From Gammaproteobacteria bacterium (GTDB lineage Bacteria; Pseudomonadota; Gammaproteobacteria; Steroidobacterales; Rariloculaceae), in assembly GCA_022825505.1 (NCBI GenBank), contig JAJDWR010000074.1, positions 62,001 through 126,000 of the forward strand: a stretch of 64,000 nt of DNA, written 5' to 3'. Shown here one piece after another: positions 34,841 to 43,118 of this stretch. Each line of letters starts with the position of its first letter. Within the stretch, counting starts at the first letter, position 1. A program made the position numbers and the translations under genes. The notes beneath the pieces were generated by a model. That model had not been told where the DNA came from. It did not search any database and saw nothing but the letters and a program-made list of their open reading frames with translations.

Positions 34841-35773
34841 TTAACGTTCGACCAGATACCGATCGAACCAGCCGATCATGGCGCCGATATAGTCCGGCGG
34901 GTCTTGCGGCAGGCCCCGGACACGCTCGCCATCGATGATCCGGGTGGCCTCGAATCTGGGGCCGTGTCCGCCGCCCGGGACGCGCACCAGGCTTGCGCTG
35001 ACGCCCGCTTCCTCAAGCGCCGCCTGCATGGCGACAGAGAGTTCGAACGGCACCACCGGGTCCGCATCGCCGTGTATCAACAGAAAGGGGGCATCGTCGG
35101 AGGTGACATACATGACCGGTGAGGCTTCCTCAAGCTGCCTGAATTCCACGGTCCCTTGCCGGCCGGCGGTATCCCTGAACCCGAACAGGGGCGCCGCCGC
35201 ATCGTTGCGAAAATCGGTCGGCGCCGCTCGGACCACGACCACCTGTACCCTCGAGCTTTCCCGATTGATCGGACTGGGATCGTCGGGATCGCCTTTTCCG
35301 TCCATGACGCCGAGCATGCTGACCAGGTGCGCGCCCGACGATCCGCCCATCGCACCGATCCGGTCGGGATCGATCCCGAACTCATCCGCATGGTGGCGGA
35401 TGAAGCGCACGGCCCGTTGCGCATCTTCCAGGTGAGCGGGATGCCGGAAGCGCGGCGCTGCGCGGTGATTGATATTGAAGACCGTGTAGCCGGCTTCCGC
35501 CAGTGGAATGGCGTAGACGTCTTCCTGCCCGGTCTGCGTGATGGGAGCGGCATCCAGGCTGAGTTCGCGCGTCCAGCCGCTGCCCGAGACAAAGACAATG
35601 CCGTAACCGTTCGGGTTTTCCGGATAGTAGACGTCCATCAGCAGGGCAAGGCCCGAATACATGCCGAATACGACGTTTCGGTCGACCCTCGCTTGCGCAT
35701 CCGCGGAACCCGATGCGTGCAGGAACACCATCGCCAGCATGGTGAGGAAACAAGGTCGATGGGGAATGCTCAT
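34841..35773 (-). CDS. Exported alpha/beta hydrolase, esterase/lipase-like
   Basis: 310 residues. Signal peptide (LTMLAMVFLHASGSADAQ) behind a GAGGCGAG box. Catalytic triad by sequence: MGGSSGAHL nucleophile Ser, HGDADPVVP Asp, and GGGHGPRF His; the oxyanion part is FVSGSGW. It would hydrolyse an ester in the periplasm. The gene is divergent from the MBL-fold gene at 35926. Confidence 0.85.
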   Translation of the reverse strand: MSIPHRPCFLTMLAMVFLHASGSADAQARVDRNVVFGMYSGLALLMDVYYPENPNGYGIVFVSGSGWTRELSLDAAPITQTGQEDVYAIPLAEAGYTVFNINHRAAPRFRHPAHLEDAQRAVRFIRHHADEFGIDPDRIGAMGGSSGAHLVSMLGVMDGKGDPDDPSPINRESSRVQVVVVRAAPTDFRNDAAAPLFGFRDTAGRQGTVEFRQLEEASPVMYVTSDDAPFLLIHGDADPVVPFELSVAMQAALEEAGVSASLVRVPGGGHGPRFEATRIIDGERVRGLPQDPPDYIGAMIGWFDRYLVER

Positions 35774-35925
35774 AAGTCTCGCCTCGGATCAATTGTCCGT
35801 CTACTGTAAGGCACCGCCGCAACAAAAAGTTATACAAAATATTGCAACAGTGTGTTTTTCATAATTGAGGATGGTGCCGGATGGGCACATCATTCAATCC
35901 AATGCGCTGCCGGAAGCTACCGAAC

Positions 35926-37245
35926 ATGAAAAACAAATTGATCGCTGTCTGCGTCATCCTCGCTTCCACGCACTTTCCGCCGGCCGACGCGGTGGAAACC
36001 GAAGATATGGTTGCCGCGAGGCAGTGGATCTTCGGCGCGGAGTTCGTCGATCCGCAAAGCGGCGCATTGCCCGGCGACAAGGTCATATTCTCCTGGTTGT
36101 CGGCCTCGTCCTTTGCGGTCTCGGTTCGGGGCCGGGTGTTCATGCTGGACAGCTACCTGACGCGCATGGAAGTCGAGCGGGGCCGAACGCCACTGGTGCT
36201 GGCGGACCTTGTCAATCTCAACCCCGAGGCCATCCTTCTCGGCCATGGGCACAACGATCACGCCGATCATGCCGCCTATATCTCGGCAATGACCGATGCC
36301 GTCATTTACGCAACCGAGGAAACCTGTGGAACCATGCAGATCGACTTCGAGCGCATGGCGGTTGACCCGCGCATTCAGGACCACGCCGACCGCGCGTTTC
36401 CGGAGAATGCAACCCTGGATTGCGTGCCGGTGACTTCCTCGGGCTCCGTTCCCGGAACCGAAGTGGTCAACCTGGCGTTTCTCGAGCCGCAGGCCTGCGT
36501 GACGGCCTTCCGTCACCTGCATTCCATAGCGGTCGAGCCCGACAGCGACTTTCCGCCCACGCCGGTGGAAATCATCGTCGACGAGCGCGACGATTACCTG
36601 TTCCCGCACGGAATTCCGCTTTGGCCTTCTTCCCGGGACGGGGAACCCGTACCCACTGACGACCGCCAGTTCAATACCGCGACGACGCGGGGAGCACCGG
36701 GAGGGGCGGACGCCCTCTTCTTCAGTTTCCTGCTCCGCGACGGCAGCAACTTTTCGTTTGTCTATCAGAACACGGCGGGCGCCCTCAAGGAGGGCATCGG
36801 CCGAAATTACGAGGGAACGCCCGAAACCGGCCAGCGCATCGTCGACTTGCTCGAAGCCCTGGCGCCCACGGACGTACAGCTCGGCACCGCCGCGACGGGC
36901 AACTTCGACAACAACGGCCTGCGCGACCTGATCATGTACCAGGCGGCGATCCAGCCGAAGATCTACATCCCCAACCACATCACGACCGGGACACGGGCGA
37001 GGGAAGGCTCGTCGCTGTCCGTGTATGCGGGGTACCTGAGCCAGATGGACTTGATGAACGTGCCGCCGGAAGCCCGCCCGCGGCTGCACTGGCTCGTGGA
37101 TCCGGTGGATTACATCAAGCCGATCGTTTTCGACGCGAATCAGGCGTCCTGGGCCGACCCCGGGAAGGAGTCCGCCCTGAACGGATATTGTGCACCGACC
37201 GGTTCGGCTGAGCCCGCACCCGTCTCACTGATCCGGGCCGACTGA
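35926..37245 (+). CDS. Exported metallo-beta-lactamase-fold hydrolase 1
   Basis: 439 residues from ATG 35926 with a signal peptide (LIAVCVILASTHFPPADA). The metal-binding HxHxDH motif is LLGHGHNDHADHAAY; further ligands such as the His in PNHITTG probably complete the site. It lies apart from true beta-lactamases by length and context; the family hydrolyses esters, lactones or thioesters. Neighbour genes are exported esterase (divergent) and LysR 3 (convergent). Substrate unknown. Confidence 0.82.
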   Translation: MKNKLIAVCVILASTHFPPADAVETEDMVAARQWIFGAEFVDPQSGALPGDKVIFSWLSASSFAVSVRGRVFMLDSYLTRMEVERGRTPLVLADLVNLNPEAILLGHGHNDHADHAAYISAMTDAVIYATEETCGTMQIDFERMAVDPRIQDHADRAFPENATLDCVPVTSSGSVPGTEVVNLAFLEPQACVTAFRHLHSIAVEPDSDFPPTPVEIIVDERDDYLFPHGIPLWPSSRDGEPVPTDDRQFNTATTRGAPGGADALFFSFLLRDGSNFSFVYQNTAGALKEGIGRNYEGTPETGQRIVDLLEALAPTDVQLGTAATGNFDNNGLRDLIMYQAAIQPKIYIPNHITTGTRAREGSSLSVYAGYLSQMDLMNVPPEARPRLHWLVDPVDYIKPIVFDANQASWADPGKESALNGYCAPTGSAEPAPVSLIRAD

Positions 37246-37273
37246 AGCGAGGGTAGGCCAGCGCAAAAACGCG

Positions 37274-37288
37274 GCTGCGTGTCGCAGC
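37274..37288 (-). terminator. Probable terminator of LysR 3
   Basis: On the minus strand GCTGCG-ACA-CGCAGC is followed four bases later by TTTTT, 7 bases after the LysR stop codon. The stem is only six pairs, so strength is moderate. Confidence 0.45.
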
Positions 37289-37294
37289 GTCCGA

Positions 37295-38203
37295 TCAGTG
37301 AGAATACCGCTCCAGGTTTGCCTTCAACAGGTTCATGAGATCGTCACGGTAGTGATCGTGCGACCCCGTGACCCAGGCTGCCGCCAGGGGTAATTCCCGG
37401 ATCGATCGTCCCGCATCGTCCACGAGGGGCCGATACTCGACGCCCTGTACCGCATTGCGGCTGTACCAGTACGGAACGATGGCAGCCCCGATTTCGGCGC
37501 CGACCATGTTGATGATGGTCTGCTTTTCTTCCGCCTGCTGCTGTATCCGCGGCTGCAACGACGCGCTGCGGAACAATTGCATGGTGAGGTTGTAGCTGTG
37601 CGGCCTGGTCCGCGGCGAAGGCAGAATCATCGGTACGTCGTCCAGGTCGCTTACGCGCAGTTGCTCGCGATTCGTCAGGGCGTGTCCGCTTGGCAGGGCC
37701 ACGATGGTCGGTTCTTCCAGCAGATGATCGAAATGGATCGCGGGCTGCGGCGTCATCGGCGGCCGAACGATGGCGATGTCGAGAGCACCGGACAGGAGTC
37801 TCGGCAGCAGCTTGGCGCTCTTGTCTTCCATCAGGTACAGCTCAAGGTCCGGCGCCAGTTCCCTGAAATCGTGCACGAGTTGCGGAATCAGGCCGGTTGC
37901 GGCGCTGTCCATCGCCCCGATGCGAAACACGCGCTCTTCGCTGGCGGCCGAGTCCCGCACCCGGTCGGATACTTCGTCAACGTGAGCAAGCAGGGAGCGC
38001 GCCTCGCGCAACAACAGGTGCCCGCTCCGGGTCAGGGTCACCTCACGAGTCGTTCGCGACAGCAATTTCAGGCCCAATTGCTTTTCGAACAGGCCGATAT
38101 TGCGGCTGAGCGACGAAGGCAGTATGTTCAGGCGCCGCGCCGCACGGCCGAAGTGCAATTCGTCGGCGACGACCACAAAACAGCGCAAAAGTTTGAGGTC
38201 CAT
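37295..38203 (-). CDS. LysR-family transcriptional regulator 3
   Basis: 302 residues. N-terminal LKLLRCFVVVADELHFGRAA then RRLNILPSSLSRNIGLFEKQ is the winged helix-turn-helix; the C-terminal domain binds an inducer. Divergent from the MFS/tartrate dehydrogenase pair, the classical arrangement for a LysR regulator of its neighbour, so tartrate or a related acid is a plausible inducer. An ATAAG-N5-CTTAT palindrome overlaps its own start codon, suggesting autoregulation. Confidence 0.92.
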   Translation of the reverse strand: MDLKLLRCFVVVADELHFGRAARRLNILPSSLSRNIGLFEKQLGLKLLSRTTREVTLTRSGHLLLREARSLLAHVDEVSDRVRDSAASEERVFRIGAMDSAATGLIPQLVHDFRELAPDLELYLMEDKSAKLLPRLLSGALDIAIVRPPMTPQPAIHFDHLLEEPTIVALPSGHALTNREQLRVSDLDDVPMILPSPRTRPHSYNLTMQLFRSASLQPRIQQQAEEKQTIINMVGAEIGAAIVPYWYSRNAVQGVEYRPLVDDAGRSIRELPLAAAWVTGSHDHYRDDLMNLLKANLERYSH

Positions 38204-38216
38204 AAGAAAACCTTAT
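38202..38216. promoter_or_regulatory. Possible LysR operator
   Basis: ATAAG-AAAAC-CTTAT is a 15-base inverted repeat at the start codon of the LysR gene; it has the size and A/T composition of LysR sites. The following 25 bases are very A/T-rich. Confidence 0.4.
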
Positions 38217-38330
38217 ATTTCAATATATTTGTATATTCTCCCTGATTCGGGATGTCAACGAAATTAGTCGCTACGGTTAGCGTTGGCCGCCAATTGCCCG
38301 AACTTGCAAGGGACACGAATCCGATTCCCA

Positions 38331-38400
38331 TGACACCGTGACCCCGTTGACACTTGACCCGGTGACCCCTTGACTCCGTGACCCCGTGACCCCGTACTCC
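38331..38400. repeat. Imperfect 8-base tandem repeats (TGACCCCG)
   Basis: Eight consecutive units of 7-9 bases follow the pattern TGACCCCG with substitutions (TGACACCG, TGACCCCGT, TGACTCCG and so on), ending just before the MFS start at 38412. The array has a strong C/G strand bias and could affect expression of the transporter by slippage or by spacing its promoter. Confidence 0.85.
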
Positions 38401-38411
38401 ATGAAACCGCG

Positions 38412-39755
38412 ATGCCCATGACGCAGTCGCTTGAAAAACGAGTGATTCGCAAGCTGACGCGCAGGATCGTGCCGTTCATCATGCTGCTCTATTTCATCGC
38501 CTACCTGGACCGGGTCAACATCGGATTCGCCGCCCTTAGCATGAACGAGGATATCGGGCTTTCCGCGGCGGCATTCGGTTTCGCCGCCGGGGTATTCTTC
38601 ATCGGCTATTTTCTGTTCGAGGTTCCATCGAACCTTGTCCTGCACCGGGTGGGCGCGCGGGTGTGGATTGCCCGGATCATGTTCACCTGGGGGATCATCT
38701 CGGGCGCGACGGCATTCGTGCAGGGGCCGATCAGCCTGTATGTTCTGCGCTTCCTGCTCGGGGCCGCCGAGGCGGGCTTTTTCCCGGGCATCATCCTCTA
38801 CCTGAGCTACTGGTTTCCGGCCCGCCATCGGGCGGGCGTGACCGCCTTCTTCATGGCCGCCGTACCCATCTCCATCGCCATCGGTTCGCCGATTTCCGGG
38901 GCGTTGCTGACCATGGACGGCATGCTCGGACTGCATGGCTGGCAATGGCTCTTCCTGGTAGAGGCGGCGCCGGCCGTCCTGCTGACCGGAGCGGTACTGA
39001 CGTACCTGACCGACCGGCCGGAGAACGCGAAGTGGCTGGACGATGAGGAACGCGAATGGCTGGTTGCCGAGATGAAGGCGGAAGAGGCTGACGTCACGCA
39101 GGAGCACGGCACCGAGTCCGCCTTGCGGGCACTGGCCAACCCCTGGGTCCTGTCGCTTGCGCTGGTCTACTTCGGCACGTCGGCCGGGCTCTACACGGTC
39201 GGTATCTGGTCGCCGCAGATCATTGCCCAACACGGCGTGGGGCCGTTTGCAACGGGCATCATCAACGCCGTGCCGCCCATCTTCGCGGTCGTCGCGATGG
39301 TCCTTTGGTCGCGGCACTCCGACCGCACCGGCGAACGCAACTGGCACGTCGTCTTCGCCTGCCTTTTCGCTGCCGCGGGACTCGTGCTTGCGGCCTTTAC
39401 GTCCACTCTGATGCTGGCCGTCGTTGCACTGATTCTGGTCAGTGCCGGCGTCAGTTCGTCAAAGCCGCCCTTGTGGAGTATCCCGACGCAGTTTCTGACC
39501 GGCGCTGCCGCCGCGACCGGGATCGCCGCAATCAACTCGATCGGCAATCTCGGGGGGTTTGCAGGGCCGTTCGTGATCGGATGGCTGAGAGAAACCACGG
39601 GCAGTTTTCAGGCCGGGTTGCTGGCCGTGGCGGCCACCCTCGCCTTTTCGGCAGCGCTCATCCTGCTGCTTGCGGAAATCCGCAAACGGCAATCGAAAAT
39701 TCCGCAGGAATTTCGTGCCGAGGATGCAAGCAAGATGAGTGCAGGAGCCAACTGA
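38412..39755 (+). CDS. MFS transporter 3, ACS family (tartrate/organic-acid uptake, TtuB-like)
   Basis: 447 residues. FIMLLYFIAYLDRVNIGFAA, then EVPSNLVLHRVGAR and FLLGAAEAGFFPGIILYLS, are the hallmark of the anion:cation symporter family of proton-coupled carboxylate importers. With tartrate dehydrogenase 58 bases downstream, a tartrate or related dicarboxylate is a likely substrate. ATG 38412 or 38418; no strong ribosome site is seen, and the tandem repeat array ends 12 bases before the start. Confidence 0.88.
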   Translation: MPMTQSLEKRVIRKLTRRIVPFIMLLYFIAYLDRVNIGFAALSMNEDIGLSAAAFGFAAGVFFIGYFLFEVPSNLVLHRVGARVWIARIMFTWGIISGATAFVQGPISLYVLRFLLGAAEAGFFPGIILYLSYWFPARHRAGVTAFFMAAVPISIAIGSPISGALLTMDGMLGLHGWQWLFLVEAAPAVLLTGAVLTYLTDRPENAKWLDDEEREWLVAEMKAEEADVTQEHGTESALRALANPWVLSLALVYFGTSAGLYTVGIWSPQIIAQHGVGPFATGIINAVPPIFAVVAMVLWSRHSDRTGERNWHVVFACLFAAAGLVLAAFTSTLMLAVVALILVSAGVSSSKPPLWSIPTQFLTGAAAATGIAAINSIGNLGGFAGPFVIGWLRETTGSFQAGLLAVAATLAFSAALILLLAEIRKRQSKIPQEFRAEDASKMSAGAN

Positions 39756-39812
39756 TGTGCGAATGTCCGCTGGTTTCGGCACGCAAAACGACTATCAAGA
39801 CTGGGAGCCATC

Positions 39813-40910
39813 ATGAGCATTCGTGAATATGCCATTGCCGCGATTCCGGCAGACGGTATCGGGATCGAAATGACCGAAGCAACGATCGAGGTACTGGGCG
39901 CTCTGCAGCAACGCTTCTCCGATATCCGGTTGAATTTCGAAGAGTTCGACTGGGGCTCGGACTACTACAGGAAGAACGGCTCAATGATGCCGGCGGACGG
40001 CCTGAAGACGCTCGAACCGTTCGATGCCATATTCTTCGGCGCGGTGGGCGCACCCGACGTGCCCGACCACATCACGTTGTGGGGCCTGCGGCTTGAAATC
40101 TGCCAGGGCTTCGACCAGTACGCCAACGTGCGGCCGGCCCGGGTCCTGCCGGGAATATCCTCGCCGTTGCGCAAATGCGGGCCCGGGGACCTGGACTGGG
40201 TGATCATCCGGGAGAACAGCGAGGGAGAGTACTCCGGCATCGGTGGAAGAACGCACCGCGGACATCCCGAGGAAGTCGGCACGGACGTGTCGGTGTTCAC
40301 TCGTGTCGGCGTCACGCGGATCATGCGCTACGCATTCCAGACAGCCCTCTCGCGGCCCCGGAAACTGCTCACCGTGGTCACCAAGTCCAATGCCCAACGG
40401 CACGGTATGGTCATGTGGGACGAAATCGCCGCCGAAGTCGCCGAAGAGTTCCCCGATGTCACCTGGGACAAGATGCTGGTGGACGCCATGACGGCGCGCA
40501 TGACGCTGAACCCGCGGAGCCTGGATACCATGGTCGCCACCAACCTGCATGCCGACATCCTCTCCGACCTTGCCGGCGCACTGGCCGGCAGCCTCGGTGT
40601 CGCGCCCACCGCCAACATCGACCCGGAGCGCCGCTACCCGTCGATGTTCGAACCGATTCACGGCTCGGCGTTCGACATCACAGGCAAGGGCATCGCCAAC
40701 CCGGTCGCGAGTTTCTGGACGGCCGTGGAAATGCTGAAACACCTCGGTGAAGAAAAGGCTGCCGATGCGCTGATGAGGGCCATAGAACAAACGACCTGGG
40801 CAGGCATCCTGACCCCGGACGTCGGCGGCACGGCCGGTACCGCCGACGTGACGAGCGCCGTGATCAGCGCCCTTCTCGACTCGAAAGTCCAGCGCAAGTC
40901 CGTCGGTTGA
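39813..40910 (+). CDS. ttuC: Tartrate dehydrogenase/decarboxylase-like (isopropylmalate DH family)
   Basis: 365 residues. It has the isocitrate/isopropylmalate dehydrogenase fold: YAIAAIPADGIGIEMT at the start, the substrate Arg region YANVRPARVLPGI, and the metal-binding DAMTARMTLNPRSLD followed by EPIHGSAFDITGKGIANP. Pattern and length match tartrate dehydrogenase (TtuC): NAD-linked oxidation of tartrate to oxaloglycolate, or oxidative decarboxylation of malate. The LysR/MFS/dehydrogenase order repeats a known tartrate-use arrangement. GGGAGCC precedes the ATG. Confidence 0.82.
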   Translation: MSIREYAIAAIPADGIGIEMTEATIEVLGALQQRFSDIRLNFEEFDWGSDYYRKNGSMMPADGLKTLEPFDAIFFGAVGAPDVPDHITLWGLRLEICQGFDQYANVRPARVLPGISSPLRKCGPGDLDWVIIRENSEGEYSGIGGRTHRGHPEEVGTDVSVFTRVGVTRIMRYAFQTALSRPRKLLTVVTKSNAQRHGMVMWDEIAAEVAEEFPDVTWDKMLVDAMTARMTLNPRSLDTMVATNLHADILSDLAGALAGSLGVAPTANIDPERRYPSMFEPIHGSAFDITGKGIANPVASFWTAVEMLKHLGEEKAADALMRAIEQTTWAGILTPDVGGTAGTADVTSAVISALLDSKVQRKSVG

Positions 40911-40921
40911 CGATAGGAACG

Positions 40922-40949
40922 GGCGAGGTCCGCTACCGGGACCTTCGCC
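40922..40949. terminator. Hairpin at a convergent junction
   Basis: GGCGAGGTCC and GGACCTTCGCC pair with one bulge between tartrate dehydrogenase and the MBL-fold gene. No T-run is present; low-to-moderate strength. Confidence 0.4.
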
Positions 40950-40955
40950 GCCGGA

Positions 40956-42056
40956 CTAGAGGTCGCCCTCCAGAATCCTGGCGGCCTGAGCCAGGGCGCA
41001 CTGCTCGAGCACGTCGAAGACCGCATAGAGTTCCTCACCCTGGACGAACGGATGCGGATCCCCGGGACCGCGTTCGTTCAACTCCCGGATTCTGTCCAGC
41101 GAGCCGTCGCGGCGGGAATGATTGCTCAGGAATACCTGCACGTTCTGCTGCATTGCAATCTCTCCCAGTCGATTTGCGGAGGCAGCGTAGTCGTTCATCT
41201 GCTCGTAGTTCGGCCCGAAATTGAACCCGGTTCCGCCCCATAACATGGCACGATAGGGTTGGCCCTGGTCATAGACCGTGAACGCGGGCGAAATCGTACC
41301 CGGCGTATGGCCCGGCGTTACGATGATATCGAGTGTTGTGGTACCGGCCTGAAGCTGATCGCCGTCCGTCACGGAGACGTCCTCATCCGGCGGGAACCCG
41401 AATCGCGGATGCTCGCCGAGCGTGCTCGCAAGCTGCCAATCGGCTGCGCTCATGACGATTGCAGGATCGTAGGTATCCTTGATGTAGCGATAACCACCGT
41501 AGTGATCGCCGTGAGCATGCGTGATCAGGAGGTACTCGATCCCGGTGGGGTCCAGTCCCAGTTCAATGATGCCGGCCTCGATGATCGACCTCGCCTCTTC
41601 ATTGGTATTCATGGCGTCTATCAGGATGTACCCATCTTCTGTCCCCAGCAGCCACGCCGACACTGACGCGCTGCCGACGAAGAACAGGTTGTCGAAAACC
41701 TGCGCAGGCGGCGTCGAAGGCCTCGCAGCCCGCTCGCTCGCTGTGGCTGCAGCATCGGCGGAGGATGCCGCATCGGCTCCGGATGCGGCATTGCCGGAGG
41801 TCGCTTCTCGCGCCTGAGCCTGGCCCGTGCGAGGCAGATTGACGTTCCGAAACGTCATGTCGAGATCGCACAGGCTCGCGTAGCCCGGAAAATCCGCGGC
41901 CGCCTGCAGACCCCTTTCCGCATGCATTCGAGCGTCGGCGCTCACATCGTTTCCGTCTTGCGCCAGAGCAGCACCGGCGCCGAGCGCGAGTGGAACTACC
42001 AGCCCTGAGGCGATGCCGGTCCCGAGATGCAACCAAAATATTGTCTTTCTGATCAT
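40956..42056 (-). CDS. Exported metallo-beta-lactamase-fold hydrolase 2 (class B3-like)
   Basis: 366 residues with a signal peptide. The HxHxDH motif is THAHGDHYGGYRY, followed by TPGHTPGT and SNHSRRDGS, the order seen in subclass B3 lactamases and their lactonase or carboxylate-related relatives. An unusual Ala-rich low-complexity section (about residues 80-110) precedes the catalytic domain. The overall position is in a catabolic island, not a resistance cassette, so antibiotic hydrolysis is not implied. Divergent from the hydratase-lyase gene with a 187-base gap. Confidence 0.82.
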   Translation of the reverse strand: MIRKTIFWLHLGTGIASGLVVPLALGAGAALAQDGNDVSADARMHAERGLQAAADFPGYASLCDLDMTFRNVNLPRTGQAQAREATSGNAASGADAASSADAAATASERAARPSTPPAQVFDNLFFVGSASVSAWLLGTEDGYILIDAMNTNEEARSIIEAGIIELGLDPTGIEYLLITHAHGDHYGGYRYIKDTYDPAIVMSAADWQLASTLGEHPRFGFPPDEDVSVTDGDQLQAGTTTLDIIVTPGHTPGTISPAFTVYDQGQPYRAMLWGGTGFNFGPNYEQMNDYAASANRLGEIAMQQNVQVFLSNHSRRDGSLDRIRELNERGPGDPHPFVQGEELYAVFDVLEQCALAQAARILEGDL

Positions 42057-42243
42057 GTTCCCAACAGGTTGACGATGTTCAGTTAATTCGGCTCCCTATG
42101 CTGCTTACTCTAGCAAGGCTATCTTCGCTCAACATTGTTCAATAAATTAATATTATCTGACTCGCTCACGGCAGCCTCCCGGCGACGTGCGTGTGTTGCT
42201 ACCTTTAGCCCCACTGCGGCAAGAAAATATCGGAGTGCAAACC

Positions 42244-43095
42244 ATGACAACAGAACGTGCTGAACAGGATACTGTGGCCTTCGAGGTTCGGGACGGCGTC
42301 GCCTGGGTGAAATTCAATCGCCCCGAAAAGCGCAACTGCATGAGCCCGAAACTCAACAGGCAGATGCTCCGCGTCATCACCGATCTGGAATTCCGCGATG
42401 ACGTCGGCGTGCTGGTGCTGTCGGGCGAAGGTACCGCCTGGTCGGCCGGCATGGACCTGAAGGAATACTTCCGGGAGACGGAGGCGCAAGGACTCGGGGC
42501 CATCCGTCAGGCGCAACGCGAAGCCTATGCCTGGTGGGAGCGGCTGCGCTGGTACCAGAAAGTCACCATCGCCATGGTCAACGGCTGGTGTTTCGGCGGC
42601 GGGTACGGGCCGCTGTTCGCGTGCGATCTCGCCTTCTGTGCCGACGACGCGCAGTTCGGGCTGTCGGAAATAAACTGGGGTATTTTGCCCGGCGGCGGCG
42701 CCACCAAGGTGGCGACCGAACTGATGCCCATGCGCAAGGCCATGTACCACGCGCTGCTCGGCGAAAACCTGAAGGGCCCCCAAGCGGAGGCCGCAGGGCT
42801 GGTCAATGAGTCCGTGCCGGCGGACAAGCTTGAGGAGCGCGTCACCGAGGTCGCGCAAAGTCTGCTCAGGAAGAACCTTGAGGCGCTCAAGGCCACCAAG
42901 GACGCAGTCCGGCGCGTGCGCGAGATGACGTACGGTAACGCAGAGGACTACCTTATCCGGGCCCAGGAGGCGCTGAGCTGGCATGACAAGTCCGAGGGTC
43001 GGCTGGAAGGCATGAAACAGTTCCTCGACGACAAGACCTACAAGCCCGGGCTCGGCGAATACGACAAGTCCGGGGCTGCCTCTGCAGGCGACTGA
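42244..43095 (+). CDS. ech: p-Hydroxycinnamoyl-CoA hydratase/lyase (feruloyl-CoA hydratase/lyase)
   Basis: 283 residues of the crotonase fold, and strongly like HCHL: NRPEKRNCMSPKLNRQML, SAGMDLKEYFRETE, VNGWCFGGG, the catalytic-Glu segment FGLSEINWGI, and the late GMKQFLDDKTYKPG. The enzyme hydrates feruloyl-, caffeoyl- or coumaroyl-CoA and cleaves it to the 4-hydroxybenzaldehyde (for example vanillin) and acetyl-CoA. The ATG at 42244 is the fitting start. The next genes encode the matching ligase and a secreted protein. No aldehyde dehydrogenase lies in the window. Confidence 0.88.
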   Translation: MTTERAEQDTVAFEVRDGVAWVKFNRPEKRNCMSPKLNRQMLRVITDLEFRDDVGVLVLSGEGTAWSAGMDLKEYFRETEAQGLGAIRQAQREAYAWWERLRWYQKVTIAMVNGWCFGGGYGPLFACDLAFCADDAQFGLSEINWGILPGGGATKVATELMPMRKAMYHALLGENLKGPQAEAAGLVNESVPADKLEERVTEVAQSLLRKNLEALKATKDAVRRVREMTYGNAEDYLIRAQEALSWHDKSEGRLEGMKQFLDDKTYKPGLGEYDKSGAASAGD

Positions 43096-43118
43096 CCGGC
43101 AGCCCGAAGCAGGAACCA

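Noticed and set aside
38331..38400. CRISPR-like array
   Set aside because: Units are 8 bases without spacers, so a simple tandem repeat.
38277..39347. Long minus-strand open frame inside MFS transporter 3
   Set aside because: Shadow of a well-supported transporter, composition is Arg/His/Gly/Asp-rich without motifs.
40956..42056. Antibiotic-resistance metallo-beta-lactamase
   Set aside because: HxHxDH is shared by many MBL-fold hydrolases; the locus is metabolic and no resistance context is seen.
42244..43095. Generic enoyl-CoA hydratase annotation
   Set aside because: The MDLKEYFRE, LSEINWG and GMKQFLDDK motifs and the neighbouring ligase fit the hydroxycinnamoyl-CoA hydratase-lyase better.
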